From the NCBI GenBank assembly GCA_019916065.1, contig CM034243.1:3968001-4032000 (forward strand): a stretch of 64,000 bases of DNA. The letters run 5' to 3'. Within the stretch, counting starts at the first letter, position 1, and every line of letters starts with the position of its first letter. The stretch is from Vitellaria paradoxa. Lineage: Eukaryota > Streptophyta > Magnoliopsida > Ericales > Sapotaceae. Positions 9,876 to 24,712 of this stretch are shown in pieces. The position numbers were made by a program, and so were the translations under genes. The notes beneath the pieces are model-generated. The model worked only from the letters and a program-made list of their open reading frames with translations. It was not told the origin of the DNA and made no database searches.

Positions 9876-12392
9876 AATCTTCTTTAGTGTTTTTAGTAGT
9901 TCTCTCAGCTCCCTAACTGTGTAGTGTTAGAGAGAGAGAGAGAGGGGGGTGGGGTAACGGGGTTGGGGACGCTGGGCTTGAAATAGTAGTGGATTGAAAT
10001 GGCATGTGAGGGGGGGGGGGGCAGAGGAACGTGGGTAGAGTGACCATGCAATGTGAGAGATAGAGAGAGAGAGAGAGGGAGCTCCGTCGTTGTTATCTTT
10101 CTCTCCCGATATTCCAATGGATTGCTTTTATTTTAATCTGTGGGCACGGAAACAGACGAGTGCATGGTCCATTTTGTGCAATCACCCACAAATGGCTCCA
10201 CATGCATGCATGGCTGGCACTGTCTACTGGTACTACTGCCCTTACCCAGGACTACTTTTTTGTTTAGTTTTTTACTCCCAAATTTTGGATTTGGGCGTCC
10301 CATTTAAACTAGTCTAGTTTTGATAAAGAAAAAATAATAAAAATTAACCTTAATTTATTTTCAAATAATTCAGTTTTACTGATTTTTTAATTCTTTCTTT
10401 TAGTGCAACCAAATTGAATATATAATTTGAATTGTAATTATATAACTTTTACATAGTATTTTTAAATGTTTAAGAATTTTAGTGGGAGATTCATCCAAAG
10501 ACACAGTACTCGAAAATTGAAAGAGACCCGCCACCACTTATATAGCCCAAAAGTCATAATTCAATATTTGTTCATAATTTAACAAAAATGAAAAAAAAAA
10601 AAAAAGAAAGAAAAGTCATAATACAAATACATGCATAAATGTATTATATTTATACGTGGATGTGCTCCCAAATTACTAATTTGTGGGTAGCAAGGAGATT
10701 AGGATGGTTATCCCGCTCGTTTCGTACTTTACCTGATTCTTGCCCCAAATGAGTAGGGGATTCAGAAATTTTTTTGGGGATCAGGGTATGAGGACATTTT
10801 TTACAAAAATGCAAGAATCGGGTAGAGTACAAGTATGAGTTTGTTTTCGTCCCATACTCTACTTATATCTCCATGTATATATATATTTTAATTTTTTTAG
10901 TGTGTTTATTACTGTAGATTTCTCAATAAGATTGAAAATTAGAATTCTGAGTTTCTTTATTTATCAACTTCCTATTAAATTACTTTGTTTTCCAGTTTAT
11001 AAAGAAACTATGAATTGAGATAAATCAACTGTGAATGTTTCTTTATTTACCTTTCCTACCTTGAACTGTAGAACCAATTAACAAGGTTGGAAAACTTTTC
11101 GATTTTCTAAATATATATTAGGATTCTGTTCTATTTTTTCATAAGTCATACTTTAAAATTTTTGTATTTTATATTTTTTTCAATTCAGATATTCAATTTT
11201 CCGTAGAGATTTTTATTCTTCGGGTTGCATTGGAGTTGTAGGGTAAAAATAAATTTCCAGTAATAATAATTGGATAGTACATGTGGATTGATTTTAGTTT
11301 AGAAATTAAGTATGTAGCATCCCGTACCCACCCATGCCCATTCTTAAAGGGGATTGATTTCTAGCAATCCCTCATGAAAAAATATTTTCCCTGCAAAAGT
11401 GTTTTATTGGTGATTCACTCTGGTTTCAAGTTTCTTGATTGGGACCTGCCCCTTCCATGCCATATAACCTTAGCTATGTGCTTTTTATATCCAGTGTAAC
11501 TTTTGCCACCGACACAATTTCGATAGGTAAATTATTACTTACTCAATTCAGTGTAATCATAATTTTTAACTAAATTTTATTATAAGAATGAAGTAATTAT
11601 TTTGTGGACTTATCAGTTAAAGATAAATAATTTATTAATAAAATAACAATGCTTTTGTAAAGACAAATAATATTTTTAGAACACTTCATATCTTTTTGTT
11701 AGAACAAAATTTTAGTGCCGTCTACATTAATAATTATACATTGTTCTGGATAGATAGAATAAAAAAAAAAAAAGTACTTTAAAAAAATCTTTTTTCTTAT
11801 ATAAAACATTGCCCTCCAACGCAATTTTCTCTAAAATTCATGATTTACTTGAGAATGTTGGAGTGTGCAATTGTTGGTCTCTGGATAAATTATCATATCC
11901 CGAACAAAATAAAATAAAATAAAACCAAATACCCCAACCTAATATTCAAATATTAATTTTTTATTAAAAAAATAACACCTTCTGACTTAGTTTACTAACA
12001 TGGAAAAAGTTTTTATTTTCTTCTTTCATCTCATATGATTTCATTTAATGAAATTTTATTTTTTTAACAATTTTTGGGCATGTTGTATTTGTTTAAAAAG
12101 AAAGAAATTCTTCTAAGAGACCAAAAGAATTAATTGTTTCATCTGTATTGATTTGAGTTCTCTTATTTTAGAATTATTTCAGAATTCTTGTTATTTTATG
12201 ATTAATGAAATAAAATTTATTTAAAAAATTAAATTTTAGTAAAATAACGCATGAAGCGCAAAAAAAAAAAAGACGAAAAATAAATAAAAGAAAACTGGGT
12301 TTACATGACTATCTAATCGGCAGTATTTTACAATTTTCTTTAAAGAGAAAAAAAAGAACAGAAAAAAAGAAGTGAGATAAAAAGGGTATTTA
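9876..12392. other. GATA-gene promoter region and AT-rich intergenic DNA
   Basis: 9930-10085 has GA tracts and a G12 run (10010-10021), probably 5' UTR or promoter of the GATA gene. 10660-10870 and 11310-11340 carry 'GTGGGTAGC' and 'CCCGTACCCACCC' blocks that look like opposite ends of an old hAT-type element, not resolved further. The remainder is AT-rich with no exon seen. Confidence 0.35.
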
Positions 12393-12549
12393 GAGTGTGT
12401 TTGGAGTGAGAAAACGTGAGAAAAAATGAGACAAAATAAGAAAAGTTATGAGTACGTAATGCGTGTACTGAAATAAAAAAGTTGATGTGATAAAAGTTTT
12501 AGAAATTTTTAGAGTGTTTTTTTATTTTTTGTAGATGCCAAACAACACC
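12393..12549. mobile_element. Tourist-like MITE, 157 bp, TTA target duplication
   Basis: The ends are GAGTGTGTTTGG and, in reverse complement, GGTGTTGTTTGG. TTA flanks both sides (12390-12392, 12550-12552). The core 'AGTTATGAGTACGTAATGC' is shared with the copies at 43050 and 50027. The 3-bp TTA duplication fits the PIF/Harbinger superfamily. Confidence 0.75.
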
Positions 12550-12552
12550 TTA

Positions 12553-14161
12553 GTTGGTAAAAATTTAGTTAAAAAATATAATAAAAATACAAACATTTAA
12601 TATAAAAATGACATGAGATAAAATTTAATTAAAAAATATACAAAAATTAAAAGTTAGTAAATTTTAATTAATTTTGATAAATTAAATAACTCAAGGAAGG
12701 GAAAAAAATCTCTTGGGAATTGGGCCCGAGAAACTTTAGGCTTGCTCAGAGCAGGAAAGCAAAAGAAAGGAAGAGACACGTGTTGGCACAGTAATGGGGG
12801 GTGGGGATAAAGGGGACCGCACATTCCAACGGCAAACATAAAAAGTAAAAACGGACGTCCCACTACGTTCGTTCAGTCATCGTGACGCGACCCAGCGGAT
12901 ATTAAAAAAAAAAAGAAAAAAAAGTAGCTGGAGCCAGCTGTCAGTGACACTCACTTTCTCGCTCTAGAAGTGTCGGTCGATTAGGGAGGAGAGAGAGAGA
13001 GAGACCGCAGTAGAACTGCCACCGGCGGTGGGGAAGCAGAAGTGGTTGAAGTACGGTCCGTACAGTTACTTTTCCCTTGCTGAAAAATTTAGGCGGGAAT
13101 GCGTGATGATGCATCCTACGTGTACCCTCTCTCCCCTTAGTTTGCCAGGTGGATTAGTCCACGTCATCGCTATCGAATCCGGACCTAATTGTCATTTTAT
13201 TTTTTAATCAATCAAACCAAGATCTAAGGTTTGCAATCTTTTAATGCAAAGTTCGTGTCCCTAATTTCTTTCCCTTTTAAGTATGCGCCATGCTTGTTCT
13301 AGTTTTAAGTTGAGTTTTTAACTTTTCTTTTTATTATTATTATTATTTTTTTTTTTGTACTTATTTAGGCCATGTTTAGAGTAGTAAAAAAAAAAAAAAA
13401 AAGAAAAAAATCCTAACTTTTAATGTTTTAAATGTTTGGTAAAACACTAAAATTTATCACTTTTACTGAATTAGTAGGTTGTCAAAATATCACCTTTTAC
13501 TAGGTGGCGAGGGGTATAATAGTCATTTTTTTAATCTAATTTAAAAATTACCAAAATTTTTATCAAATATCTAATAATCGTCAAAAATTACTAAAAATTT
13601 GTATTTATTTTATCAAATAGTTAAAAGTTGTTAGAGATTATTAAAAATTTGTATTTATTTTCCAAACACAAAAAGTTTCACTTACCAATTTTTGTCAAAA
13701 AATTATCAAAAATTACTAAAAATTTGACTTCTAAGGCTAAATTAGAAAAAAAAAATTATTTATTTTTTTAAAAATTCATATTTTATTTTTAAAAATTTTT
13801 AATAAAATTTTAGTTTCAAGCTAAAATTAAAAACAAAAATAATAAAAAAATAAAAATTATGTGGGGGGGGGGGTGCAACTAGAAGAGCCCTCCCATCATT
13901 TCAATTAAGAAATCATACACAAGCTACGCGTACCCACCTAATGTCATGTTTTTTTGCCAACACAACTATTTGAATGAAAATTGAAATTATATTAATTTAA
14001 ATAAAAACAAAATAGTGAAATTGTCGGTTACCCACAAACAAAAACCATTCCTCATATTTCAAGATATAACAATTCAAACATTACATCCATCACATCGTAT
14101 AGAACTCGAAAGTAATAAACTTGAAACTCAAATACATCATTCATTCACACACTAGCACGAT

Positions 14162-14215
<54 letters not shown>

Positions 14216-16200
14216 AATTATTGCTAACTTAATCTAGTGTTAAAACAATTACGTGAAATTACTTAGTACTCGATTCGACTTTAAATTTGTCTGTGCGCAT
14301 GTGAGAAAAAAGGGGATTAATAATTATTATAAACTTAATTTAGTGTCAAAATAATGCATAACTTAAGCTTAATTTGAACTCAAATTGATTTTAAAATTAT
14401 TATAATTGACATTTATCATAATACAACATTACTTATTCTAGTCTGTAATTAAGTACAATACGAAAATTTTTAAGAAATTATTTTTTTATAATACTTTTAT
14501 CTAAACACGTTTAATTTTTAAGTTTTGATGATATCTTTACGGCCTTAAAATACTCGAGCTTGAATGAAGCATCCTGATGACTCACAAACTTAATTCTAAT
14601 TTTTTTTATTTTTTTATTTTAATTATTATTATTTTTTGGGGTTTTGGGGGGGGGGGGGGTGGGGAGTGGGGGAATGGAAGGTCTCTGAATTTCATGTTTC
14701 AACATTCTTTGCTTCTTTCAGAAACGTTCTAATGAACTTTGAGAATGTGCCCTTGTTTCTAGACTTGGTTATCTTTTTGAGAGTGCAATATATCTCTAAA
14801 AAAATAATATAACCGTCCCTAAATTGAATACGGTTATACCCAAGAACTCATCAATTATTTATAATTTTAGGTTGTATTTGGACTAAATTGAAATTTGTCA
14901 ATAAAAAAGAAAAATAAATATTTAAAATCACTCTTTATATTTGGTTCATGAGAAGAAATGGAAGAAGAAATTTAAAAAGTATAGTATTAGAGTAATTAAA
15001 TTAAGAAATTAATTTATTGGTAAAAGAAAAATACCTTTTATTTTTTTATATATTTTAATTTACTTGAATAAAATCTTGCATTTAAGGTTTTGTATTTTCT
15101 TTCTATTTTGTTTTCCATTTCTCCTGTTCTTTTCTTTTCCCTCTCCAAATACCCAATCTAAAAACAGCCTTAAAAAATAATTATACTTTGTTCTTACTAG
15201 TCCCTAATAATGAAAAATTTGACCCAGATATAATTGCCGCATCGTGTGAGGACGTTTTTTAATTAAAACAAAAATTAAACTAATCTAAATAGTTTATTGT
15301 AACACATCTGGTGAAAATATTTAGATTAAGTAAGAAGCTTTTTAAATCTCTAGATTAACTTTCAATGGAGGTGGGAAATTGAAAAAAACAAAATTAATTG
15401 AATAAATTTTGAAATAATAATAATAATAAATTAAATAAAATAGAATATGGTGAAATTGTGGATAACGATTGAACTTTCCCATTGGAAGCACAGTTCCATA
15501 CTTGGAGATATCATCCCTCGAATTATGCAGTAAGATACATATGTATTTGGGGGGTGGGGGGACATTATTGAACCACGTGACAGGGAGGGGATTGTGATCC
15601 CGAAGGAAACAGCATGGCACGTGCACTCCCCATGTGCTCTCATTACAACTCTATTCGTTTCTTAAGAAATGGGGGGGGGTTGATTGAAAAATGTAATCCT
15701 ACATTGGGATTGCTACTTTCTATAATTATTTAAATTTTATGGGTCCAATAAATAATTATAGAAAAAGTCAAATATCCGCAAACACACGTATACATGTACA
15801 CAAAATATATATATAATTAAATAAATTATAAGACTTGAATTTCAGAGCTACTCTCAACAGTGCTTCATGTCCCCCAGTACTCGAGTAGTACCCCTTGAAA
15901 ATTGGCTTAACAGGCTGGCCTGTCGATTCCCTTCGCTTTCTTGACCAGTGGAAGAGAAGTGAACTAGAGCTTTCTCCCCCCCTCCCCCCCCCCCCCCCCA
16001 CCCCACCGGCTCTTTCTTTTTTTTTTTTTTTTTTCAATTTAGACTAAATGGTTGATAAATTTTTTATTTTCAATTAAACTTTGTTTCTACTTTTTGAATT
16101 TTATTAAAATTCTTTTATTGATAAACAATTGTTGGGTGTATTGCCGTAATTTGTGAAACAATGCAAGTTAACTTATATTGCATTGAGATTTTTGTATTTA
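12553..16200. other. AT-rich intergenic DNA with repeats
   Basis: 12553-12655 is a partial MITE similar to 40626-40772. 12980-13005 is a GA tract, 13370-13740 is MITE-like with repeated 'AAAATTACTAAAAATTTG', and 14165-14212 is a pure (CT)24 run. G or C runs lie at 13863-13873, 14646-14659 and 15984-15999. No coding exon is recognised. Confidence 0.4.
14165..14212. repeat. (CT)24 microsatellite
   Basis: An uninterrupted CT dinucleotide run in intergenic DNA, with no gene assigned nearby. Confidence 0.95.
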
Positions 16201-16538
16201 GGACCCGTTTGACAACTCAAAAATTAGTAAAAAAATGTCAAAAGTTATTTTTGGTGTGTTTGGTAAAATTATAAATTTTTTCACTTTTTGATTTGTTACA
16301 GTAAAAAGTACACTCCATAATTACAACTTTTTTAATTTGCTACAGTAAAAAAATATACCAAATACCCAAAAGTTACCACTTTTTTATTTTGCTACATTAA
16401 AAAATTTACCAAACACCCAAAAGTTACTAAAAAATACTAAAAATTCCACTTGGTTCTACCAAACACACAAAAAAGTGCAAAAAAAAAAATCCAAAAAACT
16501 ACCAAAACTTGAGTTTTTTTGAACTTCCAAACACCCCC
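16201..16538. mobile_element. MITE, 338 bp, TTA target duplication
   Basis: The left end GGACCCGTTTGACAACTCAA and the reverse complement of the right end GGGGGTGTTTGGAAGTTCAA form an inverted repeat. TTA lies on both sides (16198-16200 and 16539-16541). The interior has repeated 'TTTGCTACAGTAAAAA'-type blocks. It is PIF/Harbinger (Tourist)-like by its 3-bp duplication. Confidence 0.75.
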
Positions 16539-16541
16539 TTA

Positions 16542-18266
16542 TACAAGCTTCGTTTTTGTTGTAACTCTTCGAAAACTTTTAAAAATTATTTATTTTTTTA
16601 TCTCATTATACGAATTACGAATTCATTGCTTATTTTATTTTTTATCACTCCAAACACTTTATATTATAATCGAGTAAAACTAATCAAATATTTTAAAGAA
16701 TCAAATTGAGATTAATATTAAATGCTCTTTAATTTTAACTTTTCGCATTCCATTATTACGTGAATAGGTTTTTTTTTTTGGGTGTTAAAAAAAAAAAAAA
16801 GTAATGTGTGTGCAGCATTGCCATTAATCTGAAGGCAAATAAAAAATCATTTAGGTAAATATTTATTATGCACACACCAAACGTATCAAAGTAAATTGGT
16901 AGAGAATATAAAAGTAAATTTAATTGATAAAATTACTTAAGATTTAATTACACTTCACCTATTAAGGAATTGACTCAAATTTCATCTAGTTTAAAAGTTA
17001 ATATACAACTCCATTTAGATTACAGTGTAAAATTGATGTAATCTGTTAAATTTATTTTATTTTATTTCTCTTGTACCAAAATTAGTTAAACGAAAAAAAA
17101 GTTACAAAAATTCGATAGATAAAAAATTATTTTTTATCCATTTTTGTTAAAATAAAATATTTTATTTCGTTTTTAACAAAACGTCATACAAAATTCATAG
17201 ATAAAATTATCTGAATGTTGTCAATAACATTCATAGTAGGTAGACGAATTTAGTTAAATTTAATAAATTTTAAAATTTATAATTTAATCTAAATTATAAA
17301 AAAATATGCATTTACTATTAAATTAGAGATGAGTTATATACTTTTAAGTCAAACCACAGTTTACCCAATTACTTAGTTAGGTACCATAAAGGCCGACCCA
17401 ACGTTAGTTAGTAGGGGCCTACGGCGAACTGGACGAGGAATTTTTTTTTTTTTTTTTTTTGCTCTTTTATAACAATTTGAGTGACTTCTTAATGATCTTC
17501 CTATTGGATAAAGACCATAATACCTGAGACAACTTTCAAACGAGAAATTATTTTAATCCTAGAATGAATCTGGCAATTTCATTTATTTTACGATACAATT
17601 CACCCTCATAGGGTAAGAAAGCCACGTGAGCTCGTAAAATTTAAAGGCAACGAACCCGCACCCATAAGCTCGCTCACATGCCATGCCCTTCCACAGTCAT
17701 GGTTTGACCCAAAAATATTCTCGTCCCAAAAACATAGAGAAAAGCCATGACACTTATAATCTAACTACTTCTACAAGGTTTGTGATCAGCCCGAGATTAT
17801 GAAAGTAAATTAAGTCTATATATTCGATTGCGAATCAATTTCTGAAAATGCTGCTTTTATCAGAATTTTTAACCGACAAATTGTGCAACAATAATGTGGT
17901 AACAGTACCTTGTGTAATAAAACTTCATTTTAGTGGATACTGATTTAAAAGTGATTAACCCACAATCAATACATGTTCTGTCAACTATGTCTGATCAAAA
18001 GTTCAGAAAAAATAAAAATAAAAACCTTGGGGTAGGATCAAACCTGCATGTTGGCTCCAAACAAAAATCAGACGAAAAATCAATATTCTCACACCTAAAC
18101 AAGAAATACATTCGTCTTCCAAATTTCACATGCAGAGAGAGTACTGCTGCAACTGGCAATAACATCGCGCACATAGATGGTAAGCAGTGATTGTCCTAGT
18201 CATTTAACCCAGCAAAATTCTTTTAAAGCAGCAAGGAAAGGGACCACCTCCCATTTAGGCAAGAAT
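16542..18266. other. Intergenic DNA and CCT1 3' flank
   Basis: About 16555-16670 resembles a reverse-oriented part of the 12393-type MITE ('ACGAATTACGAATTC' core, TCACTCCAAACAC end). The rest is AT-rich, and the last few hundred bases should hold the CCT1 3' UTR. No other gene is seen. Confidence 0.35.
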
Positions 18267-21200
18267 CTACTCCTCATTTTGGCTTTCATCTTTGACAAGC
18301 TTGACCATGTCATCAATTCGGAGAATTGTTATAGCTGCTTCAGTCGCAAACTGTACACGAACGAATAATTCAGGGAAAAACTTGGAACAACGCTTTCTCT
18401 TTAAGAAAAAATTCCATACTTAAGTGGTGAAAAGTCCCCAAATATAAATTTCACCTGAATTATCTTTACTTTGCTCATTGCAGGCTCAATGACTCCAGCT
18501 TCTAGATTGTTGCGGATACTTCCTTTTAAAAGATCAAGCCCCATGCTGCCACAATTTAAAAGAATCCGAACCAAATAAATGATTGAAAAATAGACACAAA
18601 CCCCCCCCCCCCAAAAAAAAAAATCACACTGCCACAAGCTAAGTAATGAATGACGATAAACCTAGCAGCCACTTACACATGAATGCATTTGTTTCCCTGA
18701 ACACTTTCTTTATTTAATATGCAATGACCTATCCACATGGGTAAATTTAGTTGGTCGCATGGCACAACATCAGGAACAAAGACATCATGCAGCAAAAGAT
18801 TGCATCCACCCCATTTACAAAGCAACTTGGGGAGGATAGCTTCTGAGTTCAATAAACCAGTCGAAGACAGATATAGCATGATTAGGCTATAAGTATATTC
18901 TTAAGAATTCAAGGAATGCTCTTCAAAATGCTTAACTTATAGGGGTATTCTATTCGTCCAATTACAACTTCATGTGACTTATCTCAAGATTATTTCCCTC
19001 AGAAAACTCTCCCTCTTTGTTCCTCTCTGCACCCTCCCTTATTCTATTCATCCAATTACAACTTCATGTGACTTATTTCAAGATTATTTCCCTCAGAAAA
19101 CTCTCCCTCTTTGTTCGTCTCTGCACCCTCCCTTCTCCCTTTTTCTCCTTTGCTTGTTTCTCCAGCTACTACTACTACACCAAAGTTCAAAAAGTGCTAG
19201 TAATCTAAACTACCAGCAAGTGGTGACATTAAAAGTTTTTATACATTCAAGACATATCTATCCATTTTTCTTTTAATTTTAATGCATGAACTTGAAACAA
19301 CTACAAACACACTATCTGATTAAACCCTCAGTACCAGCCACTTTATCTGTGGTCATCACTCATGTCACCCCACAAACCCTCTTCCGTAAGTGTGGTCCTT
19401 GTCGATCTTCATTATGCAAATCTTGCAAGTTCTAGCCTTCTCACAGCTAATCATGGTGCGCCACGTGACAATGACATCTTACATCTGTTAGTACTTGTAC
19501 CAAATGCCCTATTCAAATCAGAAGGTTGCATTATGTAACGACGACATTCAGTTCAGATATGCATAACTTCTAATGAGGCTGCTTAATCCTTGTCATCCTA
19601 AAAAATCACAAACCAGGAACTGTAACAGCAGAATAGCAAAAGTCTCTAGACTCTGTACTAACCACATCATTTGAGGAAATTTTTCAGTTCGTTTCAGTTG
19701 GTCAAATTAAATAGCAGTAACATCACTCGTCTTAAAGCTTCTCCGAAGCAAAGCGAAGAGAAAAAATAGGCCTGCACCGTGCTAAAACACACTACAATAC
19801 CTTGACAGATGCTTCTTATCTGCCTTTGTTTGTGCAGTGTGGTGGTAAGCACGCAGTTTAGCAACTAATTCAGTTGAATCCTTTGCCGCATTAACAGCAA
19901 GAACCTGCAACAAATAAATGTCGCTAGTGACAACATACAAACTCCAAAAAAAAGGAGGTGGTTGAAATTGTGAAAACAAGGAAGATATCATCAACTCATC
20001 ACATCTTCTGGACCTTTGGTATGATTAACAAAGATTCAGCAAATTCTGCAATAGCCAGCTGCTCCCGAGATCCTAATGTTGTGGCAAGATACTCTAAATA
20101 GACAGATAAAGCAGCCTCAACTGCACCTCCACCCGCTACCACCTGTTTCCACAATTCATGTCAATAACATAAACAAATAGGCCAATAACAATTATTGTAA
20201 TGCAGTTAAACCTTGTTTGAGACATTTTCTTTTATTGTACTACTAGAAAAAATCTTTTAAGGTGGGTAGTCATCACAGACATTGTTCCAAGAATGGGGAA
20301 CTACATAAAGATCGGATGTACCAATTCAAAATTAACTCAATATCAGGTGCAATGTACTCCAAGCTAGCATCTTGGGACTCTTCAGAACCCACAAAAATGA
20401 AACAAGTTCAATCCAAATTGTAGCATTTCAAATGAATTCTTCTTGCTTCTCATCACTTCAAAGTGAGAAAATATATATCTTAATTTCACAACATTTGCAC
20501 TTTAATGGTACGAATTAGACCCCTTGGCAGACAAAAGAATTAATTAATAAGCTCAACGTTATATGAAGAAGAAACAATATGTAGGCTGATAACACATGTT
20601 CTAGAAAGAGTTGGATGCCAACACTTCATCTTGGATAACTGACATCTCAAATTCTCCTTGGCCAGCAATGTACATGCAATATATATTATTGACATAACCA
20701 TCATTTGACAAAGTATACCGTATTGGATTCCAGGGTCCTCTTGACAATGCTCAAAGCATCATGCAAAGCTCTCTCCATCTCATCAAGCATAAAGTCATTT
20801 GCACCCCTGAGTATTAATGAAACCTGGATGTAAAACATGCAAAAATAAAGAAATAAGTAAATAAAACAGGTGATAATATACGCAAACCATATGCCCAGCA
20901 GGAATTGTAAACAAGAAATATAATTGTGCGACTTCCTATCGATCACATCCGTTTCCATCAAATTTTGCTTTAAAATAAGCTCAACACATGTGAGCCAAAT
21001 GAAAGCACTACACTACTATGCCACCACACTTGAGCCACTAGAAAATTTTAATAATGTAAACGAAATAAATTACATACAGCACTCGTGGTTTTTGTTCCTT
21101 TTATCAGGATCACATCATCATCAGAAATGCGCTCCTCAACTACTTCATTTGCATGACCAAGAAGCGATGAATCAAATGTTTCCTCTCCTTCCATATCAGC

Positions 21201-24200
21201 AAATGTTGAAACCTGCATAATACCACAGGATAAGAACAAAATAGATTGGATAATTTGTTCAAGATTCATCGAAATAAAGAGAAAAACATTATAGAACAAA
21301 AGTTAATGGGTGGCCATGATAAGTCAGACAAAATAGAAGAGAGAGCTAATTCCATGTCAATAATTGCAAGATACCCAACCAAAATACAGCACAGACAAGT
21401 AAAGAGGAAAAATAAAGCTAATGGATCAGAGAGAAGATAGAAGATGCAGTGGGAATTGTTACTTTTTTTTTCTTGGGTAAATCAACAAATTTTATTAAGG
21501 GCACTAAGAATGTGCCAAAAGACCAAGAGTATTACAATTCATATCAGAATATTATTCGATCTGGTCTCTATAAAATTCAAAAAGGAGTTCAACTTGGGTT
21601 CTATACCCCCTTCCACCCCGCTATACACAAAAAATAACTCTTCACTCAATACAAAGGAGTAGTCTGTCTTCAAAAATTCCCATTTCTTTCTCACCAAGCC
21701 AACCAACAAACACAGGAAAGTGCTAGCCTCCGTGCTTTACTCGATCTAGCGTTCAGGATATGCCCTCACAACTCACTCATCAAACTTTTCAAATTACTAG
21801 GAAAGACCCAATGCAACCCAAATCTTCCAATTACAATATCCCACAACACAGATGTCCATTGACAAAGGATTAACAAATGACTCTGTGTTTCTTCATCTTT
21901 CTTAGACAGCACGAATTCACTCCACCACATTATTTTTTTCTTCAAATTGTCAATGGTTAATATGATGTCTCTAATTGCACACCAAACAAAAAAGGCCACA
22001 TTCGGAGTGACCCCGGAGAGAGTTAAAAAAGGTAAAAAAAAACTATAATATTATGTCATTGTATCTTGAGATGCGCCTATTGTACCTGATTTTAAATTCA
22101 TAAATTCCCTCCAAAATCTCTACAAAAATAAAAAAATAGAAGTTATAGATGTTTTGTACATGACAGTAAATTTTGATAAGTACTTTTTTTCTTGAAAATT
22201 TTGAAAATATACCCTAGACCAAATATGGCATCACGTGGATTGGACTGGTTGAAAGCAGGAGGTCGATATCTACAGGTGGTTTCAAATAAATATTGACAAT
22301 CAAACTTGATTGCTAGGTGGATGAAGTAGATGCACAATGAGATTCACCCTTTTCTTGAACCACAGCTTGCTTTCTACGGGGGAACAAGTAAATCACATAA
22401 ACCAGTTTAAAGCTAACTTTTTCAGAATATTTTAGATAGCCTTGGGTCATAGTAAAATCCTTTTGTTAAAAAAAAAAAAAAAAGAAAAGAAGAAGAAGAA
22501 GAAGTACCAGATGATTCCATCATTCTAACCCTCGAGTTGAAAACCTGAAATGCCCAAGGATTATGCCCAATGGCAAAATAAAACCCCTTCTAATCTTGTG
22601 GTCACTTAAGCATGAAAAATACAAAGGATATCTTTGAGGAACAAAAATTGGGCATGGAGATTTGTAACTTAAATTAACAACCCCATGACTTCTCAAACTT
22701 ATAGCAATGTTTGTGCTCATATTCTTTTTTCCAAAAGCTTTGCCCATGCTTAGGGCCTCAAATTTTAGTACATTGATAAAGCTTTCATTCTCACCAATAT
22801 AGTGCAAGACAAACTTTTGCCAGTGGACACTATCATTAGTTAGCTAAAAGACTATAACAGATGATATCATTTTAGATGCTAAATTAAGAAACATACCATA
22901 GTTGCACCCGTTGCTTTGGCAACATGGCGAAGATCTTCTTTTCGAACACGTCTCACAGCAATTGCACCAGCCTCCACAAAGTACTGAAAACGTATTTAAG
23001 GAAACAGGATTAGAGAAAAAAAAATCCATCATCCACATCAATGAATTAGATGTAATTTGATAAATTCTGACAAACCTCCAGCATTTAACAACCCAAATAC
23101 ATAATAAAAGAAAGCCAACCCGAATACACTTGGAACATAAGAAACCAATGTTACAAAAACACGTGAAACATCTGGGCATAAATTGGACGAGACACAACAT
23201 GGGCATGTGTATATACGGACTATATCAGACATCCGTTCATTTAAAATGCCCACAAGCACTTCAAATGAATCTAGCCCCAGTGCAGAAATGAACAACAAAG
23301 GTAGAAAAAAAAAATAGCCATGAACACACACAGGAACATCTGCAATGTGACAGCCAGAACACAACCAAGAAATGTCTCCAAAACAAGGTTAGACAGTGGC
23401 CTTATAGAGGAAGCCAATAATGTGCAAGCATCAGAATCTATCATCAGTGCAAACTTACCTTAAGGGCCATGTCATCAATTCCTTTTGTAGTCAAAACAAC
23501 ATTGGCTCCAGCCTTTAAGAGCTTCTCAATCCGTTCTTTTGTCATATCAGCTTCTCTGTAAAGATAGAAAGTCTTTTAGTGCTGCTCATACTAGAGAGCC
23601 AAAAGTAGAAAAAAATGAAAAAGAAAAAGGCATACGCATGAATTTTCTTGCAGATAAAGTATTACAGAGCCACTTTAACTCTCTCACAACATGCCAAATA
23701 AATCTTAATTATTACATAGTTTGGTTCAGCAGCGAGGGAAGACCCGTTCCACATTTTCAATAGTTGTATTTTGGTTTATTTATTTTTGGGGATACAGCCA
23801 AATTTTATGCTTTCACCGAACAATTAGCATAGTTATGACATTTTTTGTCACCACCACCTAAAATCATGTGAAGTTTATACAACAATCACCTTTGACGAAT
23901 CTTTTCAAGCTCCCTTGGATCGGTGACTAAAACTTGGATACCCAATTGCATTTTTGTCTTCTGAAGATTAAAATCAAGACAGGCAATCCTTGCAGGGGCA
24001 ACTCTTACTGGCATTCCCTGGGCCGCACGGCCTGTATTTAAAGCATAGCCATTCAGCAGGTAGCTATCTTTTGCACTCTTTCCATGAGCTTTGAGAATAT
24101 TAATTGCCTAAAAAAAGCAACAATTCATTACAACCTAACCATCAGACCTTGAAGCTTAAATGGAGGCAGGCGCTGATTAAAAAATTAAAAACAAAACAAA

Positions 24201-24679
24201 AAAGTCAATGATTTCACAGCCTCTAATCTTTAATTTGAGCGAGCTCAACTTTCTCTTACAATAGCACAATATAGTAAATTGGCACATCCTCCAAAATGCA
24301 GGCATGTTCAACAATCTTCAAAGACCAAAGGATTTTTGCAACAACTAACCTTGATTGGATATTTGATTTCACCCCTTGCATTGGTCATCTTAACTGCTTG
24401 TACAGCATCCACAACCTATCGAGTGAAACTAATGGATTAATTCTCTCCCCAGATAAAAGAAACCAAAAACCTTAGTAGAAAAGGAATTCACAAATGCACA
24501 AGGCACTAATCTAGAAAATAGAAAATATTTGTTTAGTGAAAGAATCAGGCATATTCCACAAAATAATTACAGGAAATGAAGACAGGTTATTCATTATCAT
24601 ACGCAAAACACATTGTAGCCCAGCACTAAAATGCAAAACCATAAATTTACATAAAATAAGAGGCAAAACTTTAAATTTT

Positions 24680-24712
<33 letters not shown>

